A DNA stretch of 64,000 nucleotides. It comes from UBA2705 sp963977125. Lineage in GTDB: Bacteria; Pseudomonadota; Alphaproteobacteria; Micavibrionales; Micavibrionaceae. This document shows positions 16,879 to 24,720 of the stretch, piece by piece (positions within the stretch are counted from its first letter, which is position 1; every line of letters begins with the position of its first letter). The stretch is taken from positions 186,001-250,000 of the forward strand of contig CAXBNJ010000001.1 of assembly GCA_963977125.1 (NCBI GenBank), written 5' to 3'. A program made the translations under genes and the position numbers. The notes beneath the pieces were generated by a model, which did not search any database, was not told where the DNA came from, and was given only the letters and a program-made list of their open reading frames with translations.

Positions 16879-17406
16879 ATGAGCAAATCAGAGAAGCCAG
16901 ACGTAGAAGATATATTGCAAAACTTGGAAAATAAACCAGCAGCAAAACCATCTAAAGTTGGCGCAGCGTTTAATGCGGCAAGTGGCGTTGGTGACCTCGT
17001 TGTTAATTTAACTAAATTCTTCGCGAAAGCCGCACAAAAAGCTTATGATGTTTATCGTATCCCTGCGGTAAATAAAACAATTTATTGGCCATTTGAAAAA
17101 GATGACAGCACAACAGGCAAAGCAATGGCTGTTGGCGTTCTCGCTGCTGGTGTTGGCGCAGGCTATTTCACATTTGGTTTAGGTTGGACTTTACTTGGTT
17201 CAAAACTTCTGGCCAGTGCGGTTGTTGCTAAGGGCACACAATTTGGCGTCGCTTTTGGAACGAAGCTTATCTTTAACGAAAGCGCGGCGGATACAGAGAC
17301 GATCACCCCACAGAAAAAATCAGCGGCTGACGCAGATATGGGTGATTTGCCCGCAACGCCAAAAGTTAAACCGACAGCGAGCAAATCAGATCGTAACGTT
17401 TTGTAA
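16879..17406 (+). CDS. Hypothetical hydrophobic protein in promoter-ORF-terminator cassette 1
   Basis: The start at 16879 gives 175 residues (an ATG at 16867 is also in frame). A charged N-terminal third (1-40) is followed by a long Gly/Ala/Val hydrophobic stretch (about 82-140: AMAVGVLAAGVGAGYFTFGLGW and onward) able to make two membrane helices, and a charged, Thr/Ser-rich tail. It has its own promoter at 16809 and terminator at 17435, so it is expressed apart from the tail and terminase genes. This is the build of a moron. Its placement before the terminase may mean a membrane or particle role. No family recognised. Confidence 0.7.
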   Translation: MSKSEKPDVEDILQNLENKPAAKPSKVGAAFNAASGVGDLVVNLTKFFAKAAQKAYDVYRIPAVNKTIYWPFEKDDSTTGKAMAVGVLAAGVGAGYFTFGLGWTLLGSKLLASAVVAKGTQFGVAFGTKLIFNESAADTETITPQKKSAADADMGDLPATPKVKPTASKSDRNVL

Positions 17407-17434
17407 TTCGCGATTAACCTCTCTTAATAATTAT

Positions 17435-17462
17435 AAAGCCCTGCATTTTGCGGGGCTTTTTT
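17435..17462 (+). terminator. Intrinsic terminator of cassette 1
   Basis: AAAGCCCTGC (17435-17444) pairs with GCGGGGCTTT (17450-17459) with one wobble pair, followed by T residues. Confidence 0.88.
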
Positions 17463-17496
17463 ATGGCCTAATTTCAAATAACGCATAGGTGTTTAC

Positions 17497-18975
17497 ATGA
17501 TTTCTTTCCCTTTATTCCTGACTTTGTGGAATAGGGGGCAGGGCCTATCAACACCTGATATACATTATAAAATAGCGCATTGGTTGGAAGCGCGCTGGCG
17601 CGGTGAGGACCGGCATTTACTGCTTATGGCGTTTCGATCTTGTGGCAAGTCGACTATTGTTGGCTTGTTTTGCGCATGGCTTTTATTTACTGATCCGAAT
17701 ATGCGTATTTTGGTATTGGCGGCTGATTTGAACCTTGCGCGCAAAATGGTGCGTAATGTTAAAAAAATCATCGAGCGCCATATGCTGACAGAATTCTTAT
17801 TACCTGAAAAACGCGAACAATGGGCGTCGGATAGTTTTACTGTGCGGCGCGATTTAGAACGCCGCGACCCATCCATGCAGGCCAAAGGCATTACGGCGAA
17901 TATAACAGGCAGCCGCGCCGAAGTGATTATTTGTGATGATGTTGAAGTGCCGCGCACATGTGATACAGCAGCAAAACGGGCTGATTTACGCGAACGACTT
18001 TTGGAGATTGAATATATATTGGTACAAGGCGGAACGCGGCTATATGTCGGGACGCCGCATCATTATTATTCAATTTACGCCGATAAACCCCGCCATGAAA
18101 TAGGCGAAGATATTGCGTTTTTAGATGGCTATACACGACTAATCTGCCCGCTTTTAAATGATAAAGGACAATCCGTCTGGCCAGAGCGCTATAAACAAGA
18201 TGAAATCGCCCGCATCAAAGCGCATACAGGGCCCAATAAATTTGAAAGCCAAATGATGCTGCGCCCCGTGGCACTAGAAAATGGCCGGCTTAACCCCGAA
18301 GATTTGGTTGTGTATGAAGGCCATATTGACTATAGGGAAGCGGCCTCACGCGCGCAGCTCTGGTTAAATGGTCGCCAGCTTGTGTCTTGTTCAGCCTTTT
18401 GGGACCCGGCTTTCGCGGCCGCGCAAGGTAAGGGGGATAGCTCCGTTTTAGCGGTGGTTTATTCAGATAATGAGGGGCGTTATTATCTGCATTGCTGCGC
18501 TTATTTACGCGCAGCTTCTGATGATGGGGAAGATGAAGCTACGCAGCAATGCCGCCTAGTGGCCCAAATGGCCAAAGAATTGCATTTGCCCTCCATCACA
18601 ATAGAGATAAATGGCATTGGCCGCTTCCTGCCCAATATGCTTAGAAATATTCTGCATGAAAGCGGCGTACCGACAGCGGTGGTTGAATTAACATCACGCC
18701 GCCCCAAAGCTGTGCGCATAGTCGAGGCCTTTGATGCGGTGCTCGCTGCCAAAGCCCTTTATGTACATCAAGGGGTGTTTGAAACGCCGTTTATCTGTGA
18801 AATGCAGGAATGGCGCCCTGATAAACCCGGCGCACATGATGATGGCCTAGATGCCGCAGCAGGGGCGCTTGCAATGGAACCTGTGCGCATTCGTGCCTTG
18901 GGCCGCGCGCTTGGCCGTAATGCGTGGCAAGGCAGCGCTAAGCCGCATATGGCGGATAATAATTTTACCGTGTGA
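17497..18975 (+). CDS. Terminase large subunit (packaging motor ATPase/nuclease)
   Basis: The 492-residue protein packages DNA through the portal. Walker A FRSCGKST is at 46-53, Walker B VIICDDVE at 143-150, and a C-terminal RNase-H-like nuclease region begins with the FWDPAFAAAQGKGDSS block, with acidic residues at DDGLDAAAGAL near 448. Both domains are intact. Unlike T7-like genomes, where it is close to the lysis genes at the end but accompanied by a small subunit, no small subunit gene is evident here. That could favour headful packaging of host DNA (inference). Confidence 0.92.
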   Translation: MISFPLFLTLWNRGQGLSTPDIHYKIAHWLEARWRGEDRHLLLMAFRSCGKSTIVGLFCAWLLFTDPNMRILVLAADLNLARKMVRNVKKIIERHMLTEFLLPEKREQWASDSFTVRRDLERRDPSMQAKGITANITGSRAEVIICDDVEVPRTCDTAAKRADLRERLLEIEYILVQGGTRLYVGTPHHYYSIYADKPRHEIGEDIAFLDGYTRLICPLLNDKGQSVWPERYKQDEIARIKAHTGPNKFESQMMLRPVALENGRLNPEDLVVYEGHIDYREAASRAQLWLNGRQLVSCSAFWDPAFAAAQGKGDSSVLAVVYSDNEGRYYLHCCAYLRAASDDGEDEATQQCRLVAQMAKELHLPSITIEINGIGRFLPNMLRNILHESGVPTAVVELTSRRPKAVRIVEAFDAVLAAKALYVHQGVFETPFICEMQEWRPDKPGAHDDGLDAAAGALAMEPVRIRALGRALGRNAWQGSAKPHMADNNFTV

Positions 18976-19004
18976 TGCGCTCAACACAAATAAGGATTTA
19001 AGTA

Positions 19005-19325
19005 ATGGAAAATTCTATTGATTTATTATGGTGGGTATCGGTCATTGATATTCCAGCCTTAACGGCTCTGTTCGGTTTAATTTGGCATGTTAAGCAAAAA
19101 GGCGAAGAGGCCGTGATTGAGATGCACCGCCTTGTTGATAATCGGGTCATGCAATTACGCGAAGCCTTATCAGCGCATAAGCTTGAAACCGCAAAATCTT
19201 ATGCACGGCTTTCACATGTTCATGCCTTGGAAGACCGTCTAACCAGTCATTTACTGCGTATAGAGGCTAAGCTTGACCGCACCGCTTTAAAAACAGAGGC
19301 CTTTCATCCCACAAAAAATGTTTGA
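19005..19325 (+). CDS. Small membrane-anchored coiled-coil phage protein
   Basis: The 106-residue protein has one N-terminal membrane segment (LLWWVSVIDIPALTALFGLIW, about 8-27) followed by a long helical, charged region with heptad character. Such N-in anchored coiled coils occur among phage lysis accessory genes, but the position directly after the terminase and the lack of a lipobox or second protein make a spanin call unsafe. AAGGAT precedes the start. The stop overlaps the start of the next promoter (19322). Confidence 0.68.
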   Translation: MENSIDLLWWVSVIDIPALTALFGLIWHVKQKGEEAVIEMHRLVDNRVMQLREALSAHKLETAKSYARLSHVHALEDRLTSHLLRIEAKLDRTALKTEAFHPTKNV

Positions 19326-19350
19326 CATAACGAGCGCAGCGCGGTACAAA
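19322..19350 (+). promoter_or_regulatory. Promoter of cassette 2 (TTGACATAAC type)
   Basis: TTGACA (19322-19327), a 17-base spacer beginning TAACG, and TACAAA (19345-19350), 45 bases before the gene start. It overlaps the stop codon of the previous gene. Confidence 0.7.
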
Positions 19351-19394
19351 GGCCGCTATATTTACAATTATGAAAACATAACGGAGCATTTGAC

Positions 19395-20282
19395 ATGGGT
19401 ATATTTAGTAAAGAAAATTTTGAGAAATTAAAGAATAAAGCACAAGAGGGCTTTACTCAGGCCGTCGAAACTACAACAGAATTAGCCAAGAAAACCAAAG
19501 ATGTTGCGGTCGATGTCTATGAAAATGCTGGCGAAGTTGCGGCTAATTTACAAGTTAAAGCGCTGAATGATAATTTGAACATCGCCTATGTGAACTGGCT
19601 GTCTGTCTATGCGGATGAAATGCTTAATGGCAATGATCCTGCGGGAAAAGGCTCTAATTTCATACAAGCGATCAAGGCCAATTTGAATAATGTGCAAGTT
19701 TCAGTCAAAACCAAAGGCGCCCGCGTTCTTGTCGCGGCAGTCATTGCTGATTTGGATACACTAACAGGCTTGAAAAATAATACACCAACGCCTGAAGCGC
19801 TTTATAACTTCTATGAAACCATGGAAGCTTTGCCTGAGAAAATGGATAATATACTTGAAGATGAAAAAGTGATTGAAGCTTTGAAAAAACAAGATGCTAT
19901 TCCAACTGTGCAAGAAATGGTCGAAATTTATGATTTTGATAAACGTAGCGCCGCTGTGGATGGTAAATGTAATTTGAGTGAACTAACGGATCTTTACCTT
20001 CTTTGTGACAAGCAAGCTGGAATGCCTGAGACTATCAATAAGACAGGCGTAGAAATGCTGCGTGAGCTTTGCCAAACTGCGCGTTCACTGGCCAATGTAG
20101 AAGGCAGCGCATTAGCTGACATTAATAGCTTAAGCAATGAAGTGAGCCTTTATAATTTAAGAACAACCGTTTCTGGCGGCGCAGCGGCTTATGCCGAACA
20201 TTATGCCGCGCAAATTGCGAGTGGAGCGGCTAAATATACAGGCCAAGCGATGAGCTATTTAAATGGTCTAAAAAAGGGCTAA
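19395..20282 (+). CDS. Hypothetical protein, paralogue A of a moron pair
   Basis: This is a 295-residue soluble helical protein with no signal peptide. It starts with an amphipathic coiled stretch (KENFEKLKNKAQEGFTQA). It shares with the next gene the blocks LQVKALNDNLN...WLSVYADEMLNG (about 55-81), a YDF..R.AAVDGKCN block (about 182-197), a SNEVSLYNLRTTVS block, and an Ala/Gly-rich C end (AAxYAEHYAAQIA). It has its own promoter (19322) and terminator (20310), so it forms a self-contained cassette between terminase and lysis genes. Function unknown. A cargo, immunity or particle-associated protein is possible. Confidence 0.75.
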   Translation: MGIFSKENFEKLKNKAQEGFTQAVETTTELAKKTKDVAVDVYENAGEVAANLQVKALNDNLNIAYVNWLSVYADEMLNGNDPAGKGSNFIQAIKANLNNVQVSVKTKGARVLVAAVIADLDTLTGLKNNTPTPEALYNFYETMEALPEKMDNILEDEKVIEALKKQDAIPTVQEMVEIYDFDKRSAAVDGKCNLSELTDLYLLCDKQAGMPETINKTGVEMLRELCQTARSLANVEGSALADINSLSNEVSLYNLRTTVSGGAAAYAEHYAAQIASGAAKYTGQAMSYLNGLKKG

Positions 20283-20309
20283 ATAGCCTGATAAATATGA
20301 ATTAGTGAG

Positions 20310-20347
20310 CAAGGCGTGATGCATTAATGGGCATCGCGCCTTGTTCT
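20310..20347 (+). terminator. Intrinsic terminator of cassette 2
   Basis: CAAGGCGTGATGC (20310-20322) pairs with GCATCGCGCCTTG (20331-20343) with one wobble, followed by TTCTATTT. It stands just ahead of the next promoter at 20369. Confidence 0.78.
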
Positions 20348-20368
20348 ATTTATGGCAAGCGATTTACA

Positions 20369-20397
20369 TTGACATAACGCCCTGCGTTTGCTATAAA
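20369..20397 (+). promoter_or_regulatory. Near-consensus promoter of cassette 3 (TTGACATAAC type)
   Basis: TTGACA (20369-20374), 17-base spacer beginning TAACG, and TATAAA (20392-20397), 45 bases before the chosen start codon. The spacing to the start is the same as in cassette 2. Confidence 0.82.
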
Positions 20398-20442
20398 GGC
20401 ATAGAATTTTATACGGCAATGTTGAATGATGGAGCACGTTTA

Positions 20443-21375
20443 ATGAGTATTTGGGATAAAGATAACCTCGCTAAACTGGGTAGTAAGCTTAAAACAGGCT
20501 GGGATAAAGCGACTGTGAAAGCCGCTGACATGGCTGATGATTCCCGCGATATAGGCAAAGAGCTACAAATTAAAGCGGTTGCTGATAAACTCAAACAATC
20601 TAGTGCAACATGGCTCATGGTCTATGTTGATGAAATGCTTGATGGCACAGGGCGCAAAACGAATAAAGATTCAAAAGCAGACAATAGCGAAGTGCAATCC
20701 AAAGGCGGCGTTATTCTACAGAATATTAAATCAATCTTGATTGCCATACAGCCTGAAGTTTCGACAAAAATTAGCCGTAAAAAAGTGCAAGCGGTCACGC
20801 AGTTTATTGATACGGCTCTTACCAGCAATATCCAAGATGTTGAGAGCTTCGAAGAGTCTTTCGGTGTGATCAGCAATATCTTTAAAGGTCTTGATGATTT
20901 AGAGGGGGATGTGAAAACACAAAATGCTCTGCAAGCGACAGATTACGCTGAAACATTATCCGTACTAATTAAAGGCTATGATTATGAAGGGCGCTGCGCT
21001 TCTGTATTAAACAAATGTAACTATAATAAATTATTAGATATCGCCATTAGCGATGAAGCGGAAGTATTGAATATTTCAGATTCTTTGCAAGCCGTTATTG
21101 CTAAAGCCAAAGATTTACCTGCAGAGCAAGCGGTTCTTATCGCGCCCATGATGCTCAATGATTTTTCTAAACGTGCTGATAATCTCTATTATTTAGATGA
21201 AGATGATCTCAAGGCTTTAACAGCCTTAAGCGGTGATTTGGGCTCTTATAATTTAAGCATGAGCGTCCCATCAACGACCAGTGCTTATAGTAAAAAATAC
21301 TGGGATCAACTGGCCAACAGTACCGTGGGTAATACAGGGCGCGCTTTGGGATGGATGGCCAATAAGTTTAAGTAA
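20443..21375 (+). CDS. Hypothetical protein, paralogue B of a moron pair
   Basis: The ATG at 20443 follows GGAG by eight bases and lies 45 bases behind a strong promoter; the open frame extends upstream across the promoter and cannot start there. The 310-residue product shares blocks with the previous gene: LQIKAVADKLK...WLMVYVDEMLDG (about 45-71), YDYEGRCASVLNKCN, LSGDLGSYNLSMSV, and a C end ending in GRALGWMANKFK. It carries a Lys/Asp-rich insert (about 75-85). The pair arose by duplication and has diverged widely, so both may be under selection. No known family was recognised. Confidence 0.75.
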   Translation: MSIWDKDNLAKLGSKLKTGWDKATVKAADMADDSRDIGKELQIKAVADKLKQSSATWLMVYVDEMLDGTGRKTNKDSKADNSEVQSKGGVILQNIKSILIAIQPEVSTKISRKKVQAVTQFIDTALTSNIQDVESFEESFGVISNIFKGLDDLEGDVKTQNALQATDYAETLSVLIKGYDYEGRCASVLNKCNYNKLLDIAISDEAEVLNISDSLQAVIAKAKDLPAEQAVLIAPMMLNDFSKRADNLYYLDEDDLKALTALSGDLGSYNLSMSVPSTTSAYSKKYWDQLANSTVGNTGRALGWMANKFK

Positions 21376-21418
21376 ACCCGCAAATAGGCCTCGCAAGAAC
21401 ATAGAGTAAGAATTTTAG

Positions 21419-21447
21419 ACGTCACCTGAAAAGGTGGCGTTTTTTTA
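21419..21447 (+). terminator. Intrinsic terminator of cassette 3
   Basis: ACGTCACCT (21419-21427) pairs with AGGTGGCGT (21432-21440) with one wobble and a four-base loop, followed by a T run. Confidence 0.85.
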
Positions 21448-21505
21448 TGCCTAAATTTCAAAAATGTTGTTTCCAAGAATAATGAAGAAGAAGGAGTACT
21501 CCCTT

Positions 21506-22012
21506 ATGCCGATTAAGAAAAAGACAGCAAAACCCTTTGGCCTTGTCCCCAAAATTGATGAATCGGCGCAGCAAGCCAAAGCTTTTTATGATGAAATAGC
21601 CATTGATACTTTGGCGCGCACATTATGGGGCGAGGCACGCGGCGAAGGCAGCGCAGGTATGCAGGCCGTTGCCCATATTGTGCTTAATCGCTTGGCGATA
21701 TCCAAAAAAATGGGCCGCTATTGGTGGGGCAATGACGTTGTACAAATATGCCAAAAACCGTTTCAGTTTTCATGTTGGAATAAGGACGACCCTAATCGGG
21801 GGAAGTTAATAACCCTCAACGCAGATAATGATATTTATTTCGTTACAGCGCGCCGCATTGCGCGTCGTGCAATTACAGGGGCTTTGGGCAGCGATATTAC
21901 AATGGGGGCAACTCATTATCATGCAAAAGGGATTGTGCCGTATTGGAGCAAGGATCAAAGCCCCGTCACTCAATTGGGCGCTCATATATTTTATCGCCTG
22001 ATTAATATTTAA
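21506..22012 (+). CDS. Cell-wall hydrolase (SleB/Hydrolase_2 family), endolysin
   Basis: The start at 21506 has AAGGAG nine bases upstream and gives 168 residues. The ARTLWGEARGEG motif at 37-48 holds the catalytic Glu of the SleB/Hydrolase_2 lytic transglycosylase group, followed by AVAHIVLNRL and the KPFQFSCWNKDDPN loop. No signal peptide is present, so export would rely on the holin encoded next. In this cluster it would open the cell wall to free the particles. The family is the one often used as endolysin in alphaproteobacterial prophages. Confidence 0.9.
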   Translation: MPIKKKTAKPFGLVPKIDESAQQAKAFYDEIAIDTLARTLWGEARGEGSAGMQAVAHIVLNRLAISKKMGRYWWGNDVVQICQKPFQFSCWNKDDPNRGKLITLNADNDIYFVTARRIARRAITGALGSDITMGATHYHAKGIVPYWSKDQSPVTQLGAHIFYRLINI

Positions 22013-22043
22013 ATCTAAGCATTTTTAGGAAAAGGAGGCGCTT

Positions 22044-22655
22044 ATGGCCTTAAGTATTTTAGCGCAATTTGGTTTGCCTGTTTTGGTCGAAATGGCGGGA
22101 GGCGTGTTGCGGTCCATTGCTCACCCCTCAGCGCAAAGCGCAGCAGATGCATTAGAAGGATTAGAGGATGCGATTAAGAGCGGCGCTTTAAGCGAAGCAG
22201 AATTGCGCGAAGCCAATCGTCATGTCGAAGAAATGACCAAGATCCAAACCGAGCAACACAATGCTTTATCTAACGCCGTTAATCAAACCATACGCGCAGA
22301 AATAAGCGCCGAAGACGCCTATGTGCGCCGTATGCGCCCGACCTTTGGTTATGTGATGGCGCTAAGCTGGGCGGCGCAAATGTTCGGCGTGGCGTATATT
22401 TTGATTTTTAAAACAAGCGAAGCGTTTATCGTGATTAATGCCATTGAATCTCTCGGCACAATCTGGGCGGTGGCTTTATCTGTGTTGGGCATTTACGTTT
22501 ATAAACGCAGTGATGATAAAAAAACAATGCTGCCACGTTTGATCACACCATCAGATCACCGCTATGATGAGCAAGTAAGCGCGGCGCCGACATTGCCCGC
22601 AAGCGCAACAAAAAAGCCACCGGTTAATAACGCGGCGGCTTCTTATAATGAGTAA
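22044..22655 (+). CDS. Holin of the GTA 3TM type
   Basis: The 203-residue protein has one hydrophobic segment near the N terminus (about 5-24), a helical linker with many Glu and Ala residues, and two membrane segments after the conserved VRRMRPTFGYVMALSWAAQ stretch (about 103-131 and 138-152). The RRxRPxF-Y-x-W element is the mark of the 'GTA_holin_3TM' family, first known from gene transfer agents and alphaproteobacterial prophages. It would form membrane holes for the SleB-type hydrolase. The tail is Pro/Ala-rich and cytoplasmic. It is the last gene of the cluster. AAAGGAGG precedes its start. Confidence 0.85.
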   Translation: MALSILAQFGLPVLVEMAGGVLRSIAHPSAQSAADALEGLEDAIKSGALSEAELREANRHVEEMTKIQTEQHNALSNAVNQTIRAEISAEDAYVRRMRPTFGYVMALSWAAQMFGVAYILIFKTSEAFIVINAIESLGTIWAVALSVLGIYVYKRSDDKKTMLPRLITPSDHRYDEQVSAAPTLPASATKKPPVNNAAASYNE

Positions 22656-22675
22656 CTGTAACAGCTCTATAAGCC

Positions 22676-23599
22676 TTAAAACTCGGGCTTATCGCCCCAT
22701 TTGTCTTCATGCAAATCAATGTCATGACCGACCAGTGCGGAGAGTTTCAGCGCGAGATCGGTCTTATTCGCCGCAGTGGAAAATAAATCGGAACATTTGG
22801 CGGTAATATAGCGCGCTTTTGAGGCGTGTTCGACCCAATCAAGCAGCAGATCAAAATCACCTTTTTCATTCAGCAGGCCGATAGGTAAGCTATGCTTACC
22901 CAATTGGCGCAAGGCTAGTGCTGTACCAATTTGATAACTGCCAAGCGCCGTGGCTTGGCTAATAATAATGCTATCCATATGTTCAGCTGAGAATGCATCT
23001 TCAAAATGCGGTAATTCTTCTTTTTTCTCATCTTTGCTTTTCGCGTAAGCAGGCGCTTGCCAATTCTGGATCTTTTTAAAGCCTTCCTCAACAGAAGCGG
23101 CTTCTAAAAGAAAGTCAGTAATCTGTCCCAATTCGCCTTCGCCTTGCGTCACATTATTTCTTAAATATTCTAAAAGCTCATCCCAATAGCCATCAATATT
23201 CAAAAGCAGCATGGGTTTTGCGTGAAAGCCCAATACACCCCAATATAAAATTTCAGCCACCTCATCAAAAGTACCAAAGCCACCAGGTAAAGCGATAATG
23301 GCATCCGCGCGGAAATACATTTCGCGTTTGCGTTCCCACAAAGTCTCCACTGTGATTAATTCATCAAGCTCTTTATGAACGCGTTCACTATCGCGCAATC
23401 GTGAAGGAATAACGCCAATAACGCGGCCTTTATTACGGCGCGCTGATTCAGCGACTAAATACATTAGGCCAGCATTCATGCCGCCATAACATAAGGTGAT
23501 ATCTTTTTCAGCGCAGGCATGGCCAAGTGTTTTGGCGGCCTCATTATGAGACTTTGGCGCGAAGCCAGAAGAGCCTGCAAAAACTGTGAATGTTTGCAT
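22676..23599 (-). CDS. LOG-family (TIGR00730-type) nucleotide phosphoribohydrolase with C-terminal extension
   Basis: The ATG at 23599 follows GAGG; a TTG at 23611 is less likely. The 307-residue protein has the Rossmann-type LOG fold, with PGGFGTFDE at 105-113 being the PGGxGTxxE signature of the family once mis-named lysine decarboxylase. Members release the base from nucleoside 5'-monophosphates. The first about 185 residues are the family core; the last about 120 (acidic linker, then a helical end with DIDLHEDKWGDKPEF) are an extra domain. It ends 20 bases past the holin stop, converging on it, and marks the return to host genes. Confidence 0.88.
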   Translation of the reverse strand: MQTFTVFAGSSGFAPKSHNEAAKTLGHACAEKDITLCYGGMNAGLMYLVAESARRNKGRVIGVIPSRLRDSERVHKELDELITVETLWERKREMYFRADAIIALPGGFGTFDEVAEILYWGVLGFHAKPMLLLNIDGYWDELLEYLRNNVTQGEGELGQITDFLLEAASVEEGFKKIQNWQAPAYAKSKDEKKEELPHFEDAFSAEHMDSIIISQATALGSYQIGTALALRQLGKHSLPIGLLNEKGDFDLLLDWVEHASKARYITAKCSDLFSTAANKTDLALKLSALVGHDIDLHEDKWGDKPEF

Positions 23600-23764
23600 C
23601 GTAAACCTCAATTAAATTAAAATTATGATCTCTGTGGAAATAGGATCGTAGCTCTAGAGCCAGACGATATGTATGGGGACTAGAGAGTGATAATAACGGC
23701 ATGAACGCATATATGCAATATCTTTGTCTATGTTGAGAAGGGGGCGTATAACGTATAGATCATG

Positions 23765-23792
23765 TTGACATAAACGTTAAAGCTGTTATAAC
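23765..23792 (+). promoter_or_regulatory. Promoter of the 23846 gene (TTGACATAA type)
   Basis: TTGACA (23765-23770), spacer of 16 bases beginning TAAACG, and TATAAC (23787-23792), 54 bases before the ATG. The same TTGACATAA start is seen in the moron cassettes of the phage-derived cluster. Confidence 0.68.
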
Positions 23793-23845
23793 AAATGCCA
23801 TAATCAATTAAAAAGTTTAAAAAAATATAAGAATAGGGAAAAACC

Positions 23846-24340
23846 ATGAATTCTATTAAGAAGTTATATAATAAAGCAGCGGATCATGTTCGCGCGAATA
23901 AAAACACAGCAATATTTGCGGCCGTCTTTGGCGCAATATCAACATTCCAAGTTGCCCCAGCTGTTTTATCAAACCCTTCGTCTAATATTATACAAGAAAC
24001 GGCCTTCCTTGCGACAACGGGCGCAGCGAAGACGGGCATTTTATATGCAGGATTTCTATTAGGTGCAGCAGGTTACGGTGCAGCACGTCGTAAAGGCTAT
24101 ATTAAAAACGTAGAAAATGACCAATTATGGAGCAGCGTAAGCTCAAGTGTTGGCGCTATGGTTTTGGCCAGCTGCACATTTAATGGTGTGAATATGGTGG
24201 CGAGCCCTTTATTGGCTTATGAAGACACAAACCCAAGCCAACAACAATATGCAGCCATAGACGCGCCGCAAGCCACAAAAGGCCAAGATGGTCGCATTGT
24301 AAGCTATGATGCTAAAGCGAACGTTCTAACCATCGCCTAA
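23846..24340 (+). CDS. Hypothetical small membrane protein, 164 aa
   Basis: A basic N terminus (1-22) is followed by three hydrophobic segments (about 22-42, 52-78, 95-125) and a polar tail ending DAKANVLTIA. It is driven by its own promoter at 23765 and preceded by TAGGGAAA as RBS. It lies outside the phage-derived cluster, just past the LOG gene, but shares promoter style and hydrophobic build with the cassette 1 protein at 16879. I cannot tell whether the two are homologous. Function unknown. Confidence 0.7.
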   Translation: MNSIKKLYNKAADHVRANKNTAIFAAVFGAISTFQVAPAVLSNPSSNIIQETAFLATTGAAKTGILYAGFLLGAAGYGAARRKGYIKNVENDQLWSSVSSSVGAMVLASCTFNGVNMVASPLLAYEDTNPSQQQYAAIDAPQATKGQDGRIVSYDAKANVLTIA

Positions 24341-24451
24341 GCTTGATCGATCTTTAAATAATTACTCCATTAGGGCTTTGCATTCAGATGTAAGGCTCTT
24401 ATGCGTTATTGCATAGCAGCACAGATAAACACCATAACCATGCATATAAAA

Positions 24452-24480
24452 TTGACATAACGTGTAGCGTATGCTAGTTT
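24452..24480 (+). promoter_or_regulatory. Promoter of a small-protein cassette (TTGACATAAC type)
   Basis: TTGACA (24452-24457), a 17-base spacer beginning TAACG, and a poor -10 TAGTTT (24475-24480). The spacer start is identical to those at 19328 and 20375. Confidence 0.5.
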
Positions 24481-24532
24481 GCCTATAGTAAAAAACAGGA
24501 TAAGAAACAACCTTTGGGGGAGGGCTATCAAA

Positions 24533-24676
24533 ATGATGATTTTATCACAAATTAATATACAGCAATTTCGTGGCAGCAATAAAACGCCGCAAATGCGATC
24601 TGGCGAAAAGCCTGAACAGCTTAAAAAAGACAAAGCATCAAAATGCCAATATAGTTGGTTTAAAAAATCAGCTTAA
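24533..24676 (+). CDS. Small basic protein, 47 aa
   Basis: The ATG at 24533 lies 10 bases after a GGGGGAGGG ribosome-binding site. The product (MMILSQINIQQFRGSNK... ending WFKKSA) is basic and polar, with one Cys. It has its own promoter at 24452 and terminator at 24721, so the whole transcript would be about 270 bases. It may encode a true small protein, or the RNA itself may be the product. No family is recognised. A starts-upstream form from 24479 would lack an RBS. Confidence 0.5.
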   Translation: MMILSQINIQQFRGSNKTPQMRSGEKPEQLKKDKASKCQYSWFKKSA

Positions 24677-24720
24677 ATAAAGCATTTATATAAATCTTCG
24701 CGATTTTAAAAATACTAACC

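Larger units (their letters stand above)
5271..22655 (+). mobile_element. Domesticated podovirus-like cluster, candidate gene transfer agent
   Basis: About 17.4 kb of almost entirely co-directional genes encode a T7-like (short-tailed) particle: portal, scaffold, major capsid, tail tubular A and B, one small internal protein, tail spike, large terminase, cell-wall hydrolase and GTA-type holin. I see no integrase, excisionase, DNA or RNA polymerase, primase, helicase, methylase, small terminase or flanking att repeat. Base composition and codon use look like the host's. Housekeeping genes flank both sides. A LexA box stands at the head. This pattern matches a domesticated particle system more than an active prophage, although a defective prophage remains possible. 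Confidence 0.7.

Noticed and set aside
5271..22655. Direct homologue of the Rhodobacter-type gene transfer agent
   Set aside because: The gene set is T7/podovirus-like (portal, scaffold, adaptor, nozzle). No siphovirus-type tape-measure, tail tube or HK97 protease is present. Only the holin is GTA-family.
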